Shown here: piece after piece, positions 52,451 to 52,497 of the stretch
How positions within the stretch are numbered: position 1 is the first letter of the stretch
Layout of the letters: every line of letters starts with the position of its first letter
NCBI RefSeq assembly: GCF_009829075.1
Contig: NZ_WUQZ01000023.1
Coordinates: 1-52,497, forward strand
Source: Sphingobacterium composti
GTDB lineage: Bacteria > Bacteroidota > Bacteroidia > Sphingobacteriales > Sphingobacteriaceae
Length of the DNA: 52,497 bases
Direction of reading: 5' to 3'
Translations under genes and position numbers: made by a program
Notes under the pieces: model-generated
The model's database searches: none
Told to the model about the DNA's origin: nothing
Seen by the model: only the letters and a program-made list of their open reading frames with translations

Positions 52451-52497
52451 GCGTTAAATCACCTATAGCGGAATGTATTCTTTTATTATTATAAAAG
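52401..52497 (-). CDS. IS3-family transposase OrfB, C-terminal end only
   Basis: Minus-strand frame entering from the right window edge; it ends at TAA (52403-52401). The translation YNNKRIHSAIGDLTPNQMEKY... is the typical C-terminus of IS3-family OrfB (DDE transposase). The start lies outside the window. The presumed element end, TGGAGACAATTTTAAG, is near 52390. It overlaps the last 50 bases of rteC in the opposite direction. Confidence 0.8.
   Translation of the reverse strand, partial: FYNNKRIHSAIGDLTPNQMEKYLNQNRRMAA

Noticed and set aside
1..52497. CRISPR array
   Set aside because: No regularly spaced identical repeats were seen anywhere, and no cas gene; the RT does not look Cas1-linked.
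1..52497. Intact tRNA or rRNA genes
   Set aside because: Only two 3'-end-like fragments near 42.3 kb; no complete cloverleaf was found by eye.

Overview
The window looks like chromosomal DNA of a member of the Bacteroidota, most likely Sphingobacteriaceae (Sphingobacterium or a relative). The evidence is low G+C, few Shine-Dalgarno sequences, -7 boxes of the TAnnTTTG type before several genes, a Bacteroidota-type zeaxanthin operon with a fused CrtYcd cyclase, a fused OtsA-OtsB, and RteC of CTnDOT-like conjugative elements. Genus is inferred; there is no rRNA gene to confirm it.

Layout. (1) 1-0.83 kb: the 3' part of an IS4-family insertion sequence. (2) 0.9-23.5 kb: a stress and desiccation region. 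It holds an FAD/Rieske oxidoreductase, trehalose synthesis (OtsA-OtsB fusion, GH15 hydrolase), an unknown 729-residue helical protein, short- and medium-chain dehydrogenases, a frameshifted manganese catalase, a phytochrome-derived histidine kinase, a LuxR-type response regulator, an ECF sigma factor, a CinA-domain protein, a YciE/YciF-type ferritin-like protein and many small lipoproteins or charged proteins. Most units are monocistronic with clear hairpin terminators, and a CGTATTTAT-like motif recurs between them. (3) 24-30.3 kb: a MORN-repeat protein, a MarR regulator, then crtI-crtB-orf-crtZ-crtYcd-idi, translationally coupled from crtB onward, enough to turn IPP-derived GGPP into zeaxanthin. 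(4) 30.3-39.9 kb: housekeeping and mixed genes: metA, a split 5'-nucleotidase in reversed domain order, an MFS transporter, recR, a SelW-like thioredoxin-fold protein, a LOG-family protein, a fatty acid desaturase, an esterase, and an NmrA-like gene broken by one TGA. (5) 40.0-51.3 kb: an all-minus-strand accessory island that looks like antiviral defence. It holds a group-UG/DRT-like reverse transcriptase with a hairpin-rich 5' leader, and a three-gene operon of Mrr-nuclease/STAND NTPase/helical repeats (1521 aa), a DUF4297-like nuclease/helical protein (918 aa) and a HEPN-motif protein (468 aa). (6) 51.6-52.5 kb: rteC, apparently cut at its 3' end by an IS3-family element, pointing to a conjugative element.

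The most interesting parts are the three-gene STAND operon, because it separates three nuclease-like effectors into one transcription unit, and the reverse transcriptase leader, which resembles the arrangement in DRT2, where an upstream noncoding RNA is the template. Both assignments rest on motifs read by eye; no database search or structure prediction was run.
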